Shown here: positions 1 to 5,127 of the stretch, in pieces
Layout: every line of letters starts with the position of its first letter
Numbering within the stretch: position 1 is the first letter of the stretch
Source of the DNA: Planctomycetota bacterium
GTDB lineage: Bacteria; Planctomycetota; Phycisphaerae; WQYP01
Length of the DNA: 5,127 nucleotides
Direction: 5' to 3'
Assembly: GCA_021828935.1 (NCBI GenBank)
Contig: JAJZCU010000197.1
Span: 1 to 5,127, forward strand
The notes under the pieces: model-generated
What the model saw: only the letters and a program-made list of their open reading frames with translations
The model's database searches: none
Told to the model about the DNA's origin: nothing
Made by a program: the position numbers and the translations under genes

Positions 1-1298
1 AACTAGCCGGTTATTCGGACGTTGGCACCAAGATGGCCATTAGCAACGCCCAGCAGGCCAATAACGTTATTGGCACGGCGGAAGGCGCGTTGTCGGAAGT
101 CAGCAGCCTCTTAATTTCACTGCAAGGTTTGGTGAACAGTTCCGCCAACGGCGGGGCGATGTCGTCAAGCCAGTTAAGCGCCAACCAGTTGCAGGTGGAT
201 TCGATTCTTTCCACCATCAACCGCATCTCCAACACCACCAACTTCCAGGGCCAGCAATTACTTAATGGCAGCCTGGGCTACACCACCAGCGGCGTGAAGA
301 CATCCGCCATCAGTCAGGTGCAGATTAATAGCGCACAAATTCCGCAGGGTGGCAGCACCAATGTAGTGGTGCAGGTGTTGCAGTCCGCATTGACGGGGCA
401 GGTTATTGGCAGCGCCGGCACCGCGGGCCTCGCCAGCGCCACCACCATGACCGTCACCGGCAATTTAGGGTCGCAACAGGTAAGCTTTGCGGCCGGCGCC
501 AAGGCCTCGGCCATTATTGCCGCGGTGAATCAATACACCAGCAGCACCGGCGTGAAGGCCGTGACTTCGGGCGTTTATGTCAAATTTGACACGTCCAGTT
601 ACGGGTCGAACCAGTTTGTGACCGTGACCAGTTCCAGCGCCAACTTTGCCACCTACAAGGGCGTGGGCATCACCATCACCGGGTCCACTGATTATGGCCG
701 GAATGCCACCGCGAACGTCAATGGGGAAAAGGTTGTTTCCAAGGGGCTGAATCTGCATGTGGTGGCCGGCAATCTGGATGCCAACCTTACGCTGACCGCG
801 GCGTTCGCCCAGCAGACCGCCGCGTCAAAAAATTTCCAAGTCACCGGCGGAGGGGCCACGTTTAGCCTTGGAGATCAGGTCAATGCCGCGGGTTTGGCGT
901 CGATAGGAATTGCTTCCACGGTGACTTCCAATCTTGGTACTCTTACTGATTCTGCCGGCGCGGTGGTGAGTTTATCCGCGTTGGGGTCCGGGCAGTCCGC
1001 CGCGTTGAACAACGGCGGCGCGGCGCTGGCTCAGCAAATTCTTAACAATTCCATTAACCAAGTGTCAACTCTGCGCGGACGGTTGGGCGCGTTCCAAGCC
1101 AATGTGCTTAGCTCCATTCAGAACTCACTGAACGTGACCTTGGAAAACGTCTCCAGCAGCAACGCCACCATCAGCAACACCAACTTCGCCAGCGAAACCG
1201 CCAACCTGACCCAGGCCCAGGTTTTGGTGCAGGCGGCGACGGGCGTGTTGGCCCAGGCCAATGCCGCGCCCCAGAACGTGCTGAAGCTCATCCCATAA
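1..1298 (+). CDS. fliC: Flagellin, first tandem copy (5'-truncated by window edge)
   Basis: Flagellin is the secreted subunit that polymerises into the flagellar filament. The frame is open from base 3 to the TAA at 1296-1298, giving 431 visible residues. By alignment with the complete copy downstream, about 51 N-terminal residues lie outside the window. The ATG at 33 is internal: no Shine-Dalgarno precedes it and the frame stays open upstream. Visible parts are the end of the N-terminal D0/D1 helices (AISNAQQANNVIGTAEGAL), a Ser/Thr/Gly-rich central region with a flagellin IN-like segment, a GGGATFSLG segment, and the C-terminal helix (INQVSTLRGRLGAFQ to VLAQANAAPQNVLKLIP). It aligns gap-free with the second copy from codon 36 onward, with about 65 differences in 420 residues by hand count. 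The eleven codons before that are almost unrelated. The usual acidic residue before the C-terminal FA motif is Asn here (NTNFA). No Cys or Trp is visible. An intrinsic terminator follows. Confidence 0.95.
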   Translation, partial: LAGYSDVGTKMAISNAQQANNVIGTAEGALSEVSSLLISLQGLVNSSANGGAMSSSQLSANQLQVDSILSTINRISNTTNFQGQQLLNGSLGYTTSGVKTSAISQVQINSAQIPQGGSTNVVVQVLQSALTGQVIGSAGTAGLASATTMTVTGNLGSQQVSFAAGAKASAIIAAVNQYTSSTGVKAVTSGVYVKFDTSSYGSNQFVTVTSSSANFATYKGVGITITGSTDYGRNATANVNGEKVVSKGLNLHVVAGNLDANLTLTAAFAQQTAASKNFQVTGGGATFSLGDQVNAAGLASIGIASTVTSNLGTLTDSAGAVVSLSALGSGQSAALNNGGAALAQQILNNSINQVSTLRGRLGAFQANVLSSIQNSLNVTLENVSSSNATISNTNFASETANLTQAQVLVQAATGVLAQANAAPQNVLKLIP

Positions 1299-1361
1299 TT
1301 GTGGCGGCACTGGCTCGGTGAGGCTGGAAGATAGGTCTGATGGAAGAACACGCGGGCCTTA

Positions 1362-1402
1362 AGAGGGCGACCGGCCACAACGGGTTGCGTCGCCCTTTTT
1401 TT
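1362..1402 (+). terminator. Intrinsic terminator of first flagellin
   Basis: The perfect 8-bp stem AGGGCGAC (1364-1371) / GTCGCCCT (1389-1396) encloses a 17-base loop and runs straight into seven T residues (1396-1402). It lies about 65 bases after the flagellin stop codon and points rightward. It should end the first flagellin transcript, which implies that the second flagellin has its own promoter. Confidence 0.85.
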
Positions 1403-1596
1403 CCGCCCGCCGCCGCGCCGGTTTGGCCTTGTCCACGCGGTCTACTTTTTTTCGCGATGCAGTTAAGCGACCCTCTGGTTGGGTCGAAATATCAATGTAC
1501 GCTACGGGAAATGGCTGTTTTTTAGCTCCCGCACGCAGATGCCCAGCAGGCCGACGCGCTTAATACCGCGGGAGGTGTCAACAAGTAGCACGCAAC

Positions 1597-1630
1597 AAAA
1601 AAACCACCGGGCTGTCCCGTACCGGTGGTT
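1597..1630 (-). terminator. Leftward-facing intrinsic terminator with no evident gene
   Basis: The perfect 9-bp inverted repeat AACCACCGG (1602-1610) / CCGGTGGTT (1622-1630) has an 11-base loop. On the + strand the run of seven A lies at 1597-1603, so on the - strand the GC-rich stem is followed by seven T. This is the layout of a rho-independent terminator for a leftward transcript. Read rightward, the hairpin has no T-tract. No - strand gene is visible upstream of it, since 1631-3282 is occupied by the + strand flagellin and its leader. Confidence 0.65.
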
Positions 1631-1766
1631 GATGAATGAAAATGAACGGGTTTTTTCTCCAGGGAAGTCACTGTACCGGGCACAGCTTTCCGGCCGTGAG
1701 TCTCCGCGGTGGCATGACGGATGTCGCGTCACCGGCCAACGGATGGCTCAGACGGTTGGAAAAATT

Positions 1767-1778
1767 GTGATGCATCAC
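1767..1778. promoter_or_regulatory. 12-bp perfect palindrome in flagellin leader
   Basis: GTGATGCATCAC is its own reverse complement and lies 55 bases before the ATG of the second flagellin. It could be an operator for a dimeric regulator or part of an RNA structure in the leader. A near copy, GTGATTGCATCTC, occurs at 1798-1810 in the loop of the next hairpin. Bases 1769-1778 can pair with 1798-1808 with a single bulged base. The function is inferred from position and symmetry only. Confidence 0.45.
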
Positions 1779-1787
1779 GCCGCGCAC

Positions 1788-1817
1788 GAAACCGTGTGTG
1801 ATTGCATCTCCGGTTTC
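1788..1817 (+). promoter_or_regulatory. Leader hairpin abutting the flagellin Shine-Dalgarno
   Basis: The perfect 7-bp stem GAAACCG (1788-1794) / CGGTTTC (1811-1817) has a 16-base loop and ends one base before the AAGGAGGA ribosome binding site. A stem so close to the Shine-Dalgarno can affect ribosome access. In Bacillus subtilis, CsrA represses flagellin translation by binding GGA motifs at the ribosome binding site, including in hairpins. Here GGA occurs at 1741-1743, 1757-1759, 1820-1822 and 1823-1825, so such control is conceivable. The CsrA link is inference. Confidence 0.45.
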
Positions 1818-1825
1818 AAGGAGGA
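1818..1825 (+). promoter_or_regulatory. Strong ribosome binding site of second flagellin
   Basis: AAGGAGGA, a near-perfect Shine-Dalgarno, sits 8 bases before the ATG at 1834. This fixes the start there rather than at the in-frame GTG at 1798, which would place the ribosome binding site inside the gene. The protein from 1834 begins MSYINTNISSMIAVNALNNN, the normal flagellin N-terminus. Confidence 0.9.
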
Positions 1826-1833
1826 TTTCACAC

Positions 1834-3282
1834 ATGAGTTACATTAATACAAATATCTCGTCCATGATCGCGGTCAACGCGTTGAACAACAATCAGGCCT
1901 CTTTGCAGACCTCGTTGCAACGCTTGTCCACCGGTTACAGCATCAACAGCGGCAAAGACAATCCATCGGGATTGATTGCCAGCCAGGCCTTGCTGGCCGA
2001 ACAGACCGGCGCCCAAACGGCCATCAGCAATTCGCAGCAGGCCAATAATGTTATTGGCACCGCGGAAGGCGCATTGTCGGAAGTCAGTAATTTGCTGATT
2101 TCACTGCAAGGTTTGGTGAACAGTTCGGCCAACAGCGGCGCGATGTCCTCAAGCCAGTTAAGCGCCAATCAATTGCAGGTGGATTCGATTCTTTCCACCA
2201 TCAACCGCATCTCCAACACCACCAACTTCCAGGGCCAGCAATTACTTAATGGCAGCCTTGGCTACACCACCAGCGGCGTGAACAGCGCGAATATCAGCCA
2301 GGTGCAAATTAACAGCGCCCAGGTTCCGCAAGGTGGTTCAACCAATGTGGTGGTGCAGGTCATGCATTCCGCGTTGGCGGGGCAGGTCATTGGCAGCGCC
2401 GGCACCGCGGGCCTCGCCAGCGCCACCACCATGACCATTAGCGGCAATTTGGGATCCCAACAGGTCAGTTTTGCCGCCGGCGCCAAGGCCTCGGCCATTA
2501 TTGCCGCAGTCAATCAATACACCAGCAGCACGGGCGTGAAGGCCGTGACTTCGGGCACGTATGTGAAATTTGGTAGCTCCACCTTTGGTTCCAGCCAATT
2601 CGTAAGCGTGACCAGTTCCAGCTCCAATTTCAAAACGTATAAAGGCGTTGGCATCACGACTGCCGGTTCCACCGATTACGGCCAAAACGCCACGGTGAAT
2701 GTCAATGGGCAATCGGTCACTTCCAACGGCCTGAGCCTTCATGTGGTCACCGGCAACATTGACGCCAATCTCACGCTCAGTTCGGCGTTTGCGCAGCAGA
2801 CCGCGACCACCACGAATTTCCAAATCACCGGCGGCGGCGCCACGTTTAGCCTGGGCGACCAGGTGAATGCTTCGGGCTTGGCGTCGATCGGCATCCAGTC
2901 CGCTAACACGTCCGCTTTGGGCACGTTCACCGACACGGCGGGGCAGGTGGTCTCACTTTCGGCGCTGGGTTCCGGCCAGGCGGCGGCGGTGGACAACAAC
3001 GGCGCGGCGTTGGCCCAGCAGTTGGTCAACAATTCCATCAACCAGGTGTCCACGTTGCGTGGCCGCATGGGCGCGTTCCAGGCGAACGTGCTGAGCTCCA
3101 TTCAGAACTCTTTGAATGTGACGGTGGAAAACATTGCCAGCAGCTATGCGAACATCGCGAACACCGATTTCGCCAGCCAGACCGCACAGTTAACGCAGTC
3201 GCAAATTCTGGTGCAGGCCGCCACGGGCGTGCTGGCCCAGGCCAATGCGGCGCCGCAGAACGTGCTGAAGCTGATCCCATAA
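1834..3282 (+). CDS. fliC: Flagellin, second tandem copy (complete)
   Basis: Complete flagellin of 482 residues, exported by the flagellar type III apparatus and polymerised into the filament. Residues 1-140 form the D0/D1 N-terminus (INTNISSMIAVNALNNN, then RLSTGYSINSGKDNPSGLIAS at 30-50, then the SANQLQVDSILSTINRISN helix). The central part is rich in Ser, Thr, Gly and Ala. It includes a flagellin IN-like beta segment at about 196-265 (TMTISGNLGSQQVSF to GSSQFVSV) and a GGGATFSLG segment at about 333-341. Residues 399-482 are the C-terminal D1/D0 helices (SINQVSTLRGRMGAFQANV to LAQANAAPQNVLKLIP). It lacks Cys and Trp, as is common for filament subunits. Its own leader, ribosome binding site and terminator suggest a single-gene transcript. 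The closest relative in view is the copy just upstream, about 85% identical where alignable. The segment order resembles planctomycete flagellins; that is a memory-based comparison. Confidence 0.97.
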   Translation: MSYINTNISSMIAVNALNNNQASLQTSLQRLSTGYSINSGKDNPSGLIASQALLAEQTGAQTAISNSQQANNVIGTAEGALSEVSNLLISLQGLVNSSANSGAMSSSQLSANQLQVDSILSTINRISNTTNFQGQQLLNGSLGYTTSGVNSANISQVQINSAQVPQGGSTNVVVQVMHSALAGQVIGSAGTAGLASATTMTISGNLGSQQVSFAAGAKASAIIAAVNQYTSSTGVKAVTSGTYVKFGSSTFGSSQFVSVTSSSSNFKTYKGVGITTAGSTDYGQNATVNVNGQSVTSNGLSLHVVTGNIDANLTLSSAFAQQTATTTNFQITGGGATFSLGDQVNASGLASIGIQSANTSALGTFTDTAGQVVSLSALGSGQAAAVDNNGAALAQQLVNNSINQVSTLRGRMGAFQANVLSSIQNSLNVTVENIASSYANIANTDFASQTAQLTQSQILVQAATGVLAQANAAPQNVLKLIP

Positions 3283-3317
3283 GCTGAAAAGAAAATAACT
3301 AATATTGACGCGTGCAT

Positions 3318-3355
3318 GCGGTCCGTTTCTTCGGGAACGGGCCGCTTTTCTTTTC
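3318..3355 (+). terminator. Intrinsic terminator with C(UUCG)G tetraloop
   Basis: Bases 3318-3329 pair with 3334-3345 as a 12-bp stem, with G-U wobbles at two positions and the TTCG loop (3330-3333) closed by a C-G pair. A T-rich tail (TTTTCTTTTC) follows. The C(UUCG)G loop is exceptionally stable and typical of strong rho-independent terminators. It lies 36 bases after the second flagellin's stop codon and would also keep its transcription from running into the converging gene. Confidence 0.92.
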
Positions 3356-3512
3356 GGCGGAATGATGAACTGTACAACGCCAGGGCCGCGGGGGTCGATC
3401 GACGCGGACGGCGCGCAGGCGCTGGTCGGGCCTGATCAGGAGAAAGCTTAGGCACGAAAATCAAGCATACGGAAGAGCTTCCAACTCGGCATCATGTCTA
3501 CCCTCGATCAGT
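3356..3512. other. Convergent intergenic spacer
   Basis: The stretch lies between the rightward flagellin terminator and the stop of the leftward unknown gene. It shows no coding signal. It holds two perfect 10-bp palindromes centred on GATC, GTCGATCGAC (3394-3403) and CCTGATCAGG (3431-3440). I found no clear terminator for the leftward gene here: no GC-rich stem is followed by T on the - strand. Confidence 0.6.
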
Positions 3513-4229
3513 TTAATTTGCGACCACGAGGTTCGCTTTTACGCCGTCCAGCCACTTGACCCCCTCGGCCCCCTCGGCCCCTCGTTCGAGCCACCGTTGC
3601 CGAAGCGTAGCCAGATTGTCGCTCACCATTTCGCCAAACCACTTAAACGGGCTGTTTACCGCTGCACTCCACGCGTCCATGGCATGGCGGCTGCGCATGG
3701 CCACCAAAGCTTCAATGCTCAGCGACGCCACGGCGGCGTTTTTATCCCGCAGCAGAACCCTTGGGTTAATATAAATTTGTGCCATGTCCCAAAGGCGCGC
3801 CGCAAGCAACGGTTCTGAATTCGTTGACGTCGGCGGGCGAGCCTCGAAATTTCGATAAATCATCTTCGCCACCTCAAGTTCAAGCTCGAGGGGAAGTGGA
3901 CAGTTGTAACCTGCATCAAGAAGCTCCGCGAGTTCGCCCAGGCGAGTCACGGGCGCCATTGAGACGTATTTCCGAATGGCCGACGCGGTGGCAACCAAAT
4001 CATCCGGGCGGTTACTGTTTCGATGGGCCTGAATATATTGCCAAAGCTGCGGCAACAAAACCTGCTTTTGAGCCGTGTTGAATCGCGTGATCTCAATTAA
4101 AAAAATAATCTCATACGGAACATTTATCCCCTTACTGGTCATTTCGTCGATCAGTTGTTCGGGCGAAAGGTCCGCCTCGAAGCCGAGTTCCTGATCACCC
4201 CGAAACATGTCCAGCGCATTGGCCCTCAT
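3513..4229 (-). CDS. Conserved-looking helical protein of unknown function, 238 aa
   Basis: I do not recognise a family. The start is set at the ATG at 4229-4227, because AAGGAA (4240-4235) lies 5 bases before it. A longer in-frame TTG start at 4286 would add 19 basic residues and bury this ribosome binding site. The protein begins MRANALDMFRGDQELGFEAD and has no signal peptide or membrane segment, so it is probably cytoplasmic. It appears nearly all alpha-helical. Successive amphipathic stretches (about 23-34, 38-49, 51-70, 76-91, 95-106, 111-129, 139-152, 158-180, 183-213) have the look of HEAT-like helical repeats, though no repeat consensus is clear. Trp residues cluster toward the C-terminus (187, 197, 213, 226). 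Residues 216-223 (RGAEGAEG) come from a short tandem DNA repeat. It follows the dehydrogenase on the same strand after 127 bases and converges on flagellin. A helical-repeat protein-binding role is possible but unproven. Confidence 0.8.
   Translation of the reverse strand: MRANALDMFRGDQELGFEADLSPEQLIDEMTSKGINVPYEIIFLIEITRFNTAQKQVLLPQLWQYIQAHRNSNRPDDLVATASAIRKYVSMAPVTRLGELAELLDAGYNCPLPLELELEVAKMIYRNFEARPPTSTNSEPLLAARLWDMAQIYINPRVLLRDKNAAVASLSIEALVAMRSRHAMDAWSAAVNSPFKWFGEMVSDNLATLRQRWLERGAEGAEGVKWLDGVKANLVVAN
3560..3584. repeat. 9-bp tandem repeat inside the unknown gene
   Basis: CCCCCTCGG occurs twice in tandem (3560-3568, 3569-3577) and is followed by a partial third unit (CCCCTCG, 3578-3584). 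On the coding strand it gives the Gly-Ala-Glu repeat near the C-terminus. Units of nine bases keep the frame, so copy-number change would only add or remove three residues at a time. Confidence 0.7.
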
Positions 4230-4288
4230 TTTATTTCCTTGCGGTTTCTTTGGGCGCCGTAGCGAAAGCGCCAGCCGCGTCAGCAAAT

Positions 4289-4297
4289 ATCATATCA
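4289..4297 (-). promoter_or_regulatory. Possible extended -10 promoter of the unknown gene
   Basis: Read on the - strand this is TGATATGAT, a TGn extension followed by TATGAT (five of six matches to TATAAT), about 60 bases before the chosen ATG. There is no good -35 at 16-18 bases, but extended -10 promoters can work without one. A perfect TTGACA also occurs at 4354-4349 (- strand) but lacks a matching -10. The call rests on motif match alone. Confidence 0.3.
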
Positions 4298-4356
4298 CAA
4301 TTGTTAGACTTGCGCCAGGTTTGCCAATGCTCGGTTTTTTATCGTGTTTGTCAAGA

Positions 4357-5127
4357 TCACATATCTGGCGCAGCGTCGGACACGGGATCGACCGGCACGT
4401 CTATACGCTTCCCGGTCGTAAATGATTCCACCGCGGCCCAGGCCAGCGCCAGGGCGCGGCGGCCGGCGCGGGCGTGGACGGGTGGCTGCTTTTTATTCTT
4501 AAACGCCTCGATCATGGCGAGCAGATACGCGTCAAACGTATGCTGAAACGCGCGGGCGTTATCATTAAAATATCCGGCCTCCCAAATTTCCGCGGTCTCC
4601 CGCCCGGCCCGCTGCAGCGTGTAACGGCGCACGGTATCTTCGATGATAATCTGCCCGCGCGTGCCGCCGATTTCCAGCCTGTGGGCATCCCGGTAGGCAT
4701 AGGAGGAATCATAAGTTCCCAACATATTTCCAACGGCGCCGCTGGCGAAGCGCACCGACAGGGCGACGGTGCGAAAACCGCCGCCGGTTTGCCGGGTCAT
4801 CTCCGCCATGACCGAAGCGATGGGTCCGCACAAAAATTCCAGTTGGTCAAAGCCGTGGCACTGGGTTTCTATTAAATTTGCGTGGGGGTGGCTGCTGACA
4901 TTGGCCTCTCCGCCAAAACGCCAAGTGGCATGCACAATTTCCCCCAATTCACCCGCGGCAATGGCGGCGCGGGCCATTTGCGCGGGACGCCCGTAGCGGT
5001 GGTTGAAATTGATGGCAAAAAACAAATTTTTCGCGGCGGCGGCCCGCAAAAGAGCGTCGGCCTCGCCGAGGTCAAACACCAGCGGCTTCTCGACCAGAAG
5101 CGGAATGCCGGCCTGAATCACCTCCAT
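4357..5127 (-). CDS. Gfo/Idh/MocA-family oxidoreductase (5'-truncated by window edge)
   Basis: NAD(P)-dependent dehydrogenase family acting on sugars, sugar acids or inositols, normally cytoplasmic. The 256 visible residues lack the N-terminal Rossmann nucleotide-binding part (roughly 90 residues), which lies past the right edge. The Met at the edge is therefore probably internal. The family hallmark EKPL is at visible residues 13-16 in the context AGIPLLVEKPL, whose Lys is the usual catalytic lysine. NFNHRYG (40-46) matches the conserved strand after the Rossmann fold. QCHGFDQLEFLCG (89-101) matches the conserved H-x-x-D segment, with H91 as the expected catalytic His. The Asp usually four residues before that His appears as Glu (E87). 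The C-terminal dimerisation beta-sheet domain (about 110-190: TVALSVRFASGAVGNMLG, LEIGGTRGQIIIED) and the final helices (AFQHTFDAYLLAMIEAF, GRRALALAWAAVESFTTGKRIDVP) are complete. Substrate cannot be inferred. It lies upstream of the unknown helical gene, 127 bases away. Confidence 0.93.
   Translation of the reverse strand: MEVIQAGIPLLVEKPLVFDLGEADALLRAAAAKNLFFAINFNHRYGRPAQMARAAIAAGELGEIVHATWRFGGEANVSSHPHANLIETQCHGFDQLEFLCGPIASVMAEMTRQTGGGFRTVALSVRFASGAVGNMLGTYDSSYAYRDAHRLEIGGTRGQIIIEDTVRRYTLQRAGRETAEIWEAGYFNDNARAFQHTFDAYLLAMIEAFKNKKQPPVHARAGRRALALAWAAVESFTTGKRIDVPVDPVSDAAPDM

Larger units (their letters stand above)
1403..1833. other. Gene-free interval between the tandem flagellins
   Basis: About 430 bases without a convincing gene. 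Short open frames here lack ribosome binding sites and protein-like composition. It contains a small hairpin (CGACCC 1468-1473 / GGGTCG 1481-1486), a leftward terminator-like structure (1597-1630), and the structured leader of the second flagellin (from about 1767). A promoter for the second flagellin must be here, because the first gene is terminated at 1402. I could not place it: no good sigma-28 site (TAAA...GCCGATAA), sigma-54 site (GG-N10-GC) or sigma-70 pair was found by eye. PVC bacteria may use divergent promoter sequences. Confidence 0.7.

Noticed and set aside
33..35. ATG at 33 as the true start of the first flagellin
   Set aside because: No Shine-Dalgarno precedes it, the frame is open to the window edge, and a flagellin lacking its first 60 residues could not form the D0/D1 coiled coil. 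It is an internal Met.
1526..1585. Short in-frame peptide (HADAQQADALNTAGGVNK) reminiscent of flagellar or coiled-coil protein ends
   Set aside because: Under 20 codons, bounded by stops, with no start or alignable relative. Too short to call a gene remnant.
1700..1780. Sigma-54 or sigma-28 promoter for the second flagellin
   Set aside because: TGGCAT near 1710 lacks the GC dinucleotide at the required 10-base spacing, and no TAAA...GCCGATAA-like pair is present.
1798..1800. GTG at 1798 as start of the second flagellin
   Set aside because: It would add 12 residues ahead of the canonical flagellin N-terminus and put the strong AAGGAGGA site inside the gene.
1479..1847. 122-codon + strand open frame between the flagellins
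   Set aside because: It crosses the leftward terminator hairpin and the leader of the second flagellin, has no ribosome binding site, and its translation has no protein-like helical or sheet pattern.
2338..2823. 161-codon - strand open frame inside the second flagellin
   Set aside because: A shadow of the flagellin reading frame. A similar antisense frame (465-758) occurs in the first copy because the DNA is homologous and GC-rich.
4349..4354. TTGACA on the - strand as a -35 box for the unknown gene
   Set aside because: At 16-18 bases downstream the candidate -10 hexamers (GAGCAT, AGCATT, GCATTG) match TATAAT poorly.
4311..4372. Inverted repeat TGCGCCAG / CTGGCGCA around the dehydrogenase stop as a terminator
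   Set aside because: The arms are 46 bases apart and no T-tract follows on the - strand, so it does not look like an intrinsic terminator.
1..5127. CRISPR array, insertion sequence, tRNA or rRNA gene, phage or defence system
   Set aside because: No regularly spaced short repeats, transposase, terminal inverted repeats, tRNA cloverleaf or recognisable defence protein was found by reading both strands.

Overview
The window looks like chromosomal DNA from a flagellated bacterium of the PVC superphylum, most likely Planctomycetota, with Verrucomicrobiota as the alternative. The best evidence is the flagellin type. The N-terminal block (RLSTGYSINSGKDNPSGLIAS), the ANQLQVDSI helix and the GGGATFSLG / LASIGI segment before the C-terminal domain are, from memory of the family, typical of planctomycete-style flagellins. 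The moderate-to-high GC content and the Gfo/Idh/MocA oxidoreductase (a family strongly expanded in these phyla) fit. No marker gene settles the phylum.

Left part (1-3355): two flagellin genes in tandem on the + strand. The first is cut by the left edge, so only its last 431 codons are visible. It ends at 1298 and is followed by an intrinsic terminator (about 1362-1402). A gene-free interval of about 430 bases follows. It holds a leftward-facing terminator-like hairpin (1597-1630) and, just before the second flagellin, a structured leader: a 12-bp palindrome, an imperfect copy of its sequence, and a stem that abuts a strong Shine-Dalgarno. The second flagellin (1834-3282, 482 aa) is complete and ends in a strong UUCG-tetraloop terminator (3318-3355). 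From codon 63 the two copies align without gaps (offset exactly 1984 bases) and are about 85% identical in protein. At the DNA level they are mosaic, with one 86-base tract lacking any mismatch.

Right part (3513-5127): two genes on the - strand, converging on the flagellins. A 238-aa, probably all-helical protein of unknown family (3513-4229) lies 127 bases downstream of the 3' part of a Gfo/Idh/MocA-type NAD(P)-dependent sugar dehydrogenase (4357-5127). The dehydrogenase's Rossmann N-terminus is beyond the right edge. Neither has an evident link to motility.

The two flagellins should both supply filament subunit, either as a mixed filament or as alternatives. The leader structures of the second copy suggest control of its translation. 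I see no RNA gene, CRISPR array, insertion sequence or defence system. The least explained items are the fliC leader, the orphan leftward terminator and the unknown helical protein.
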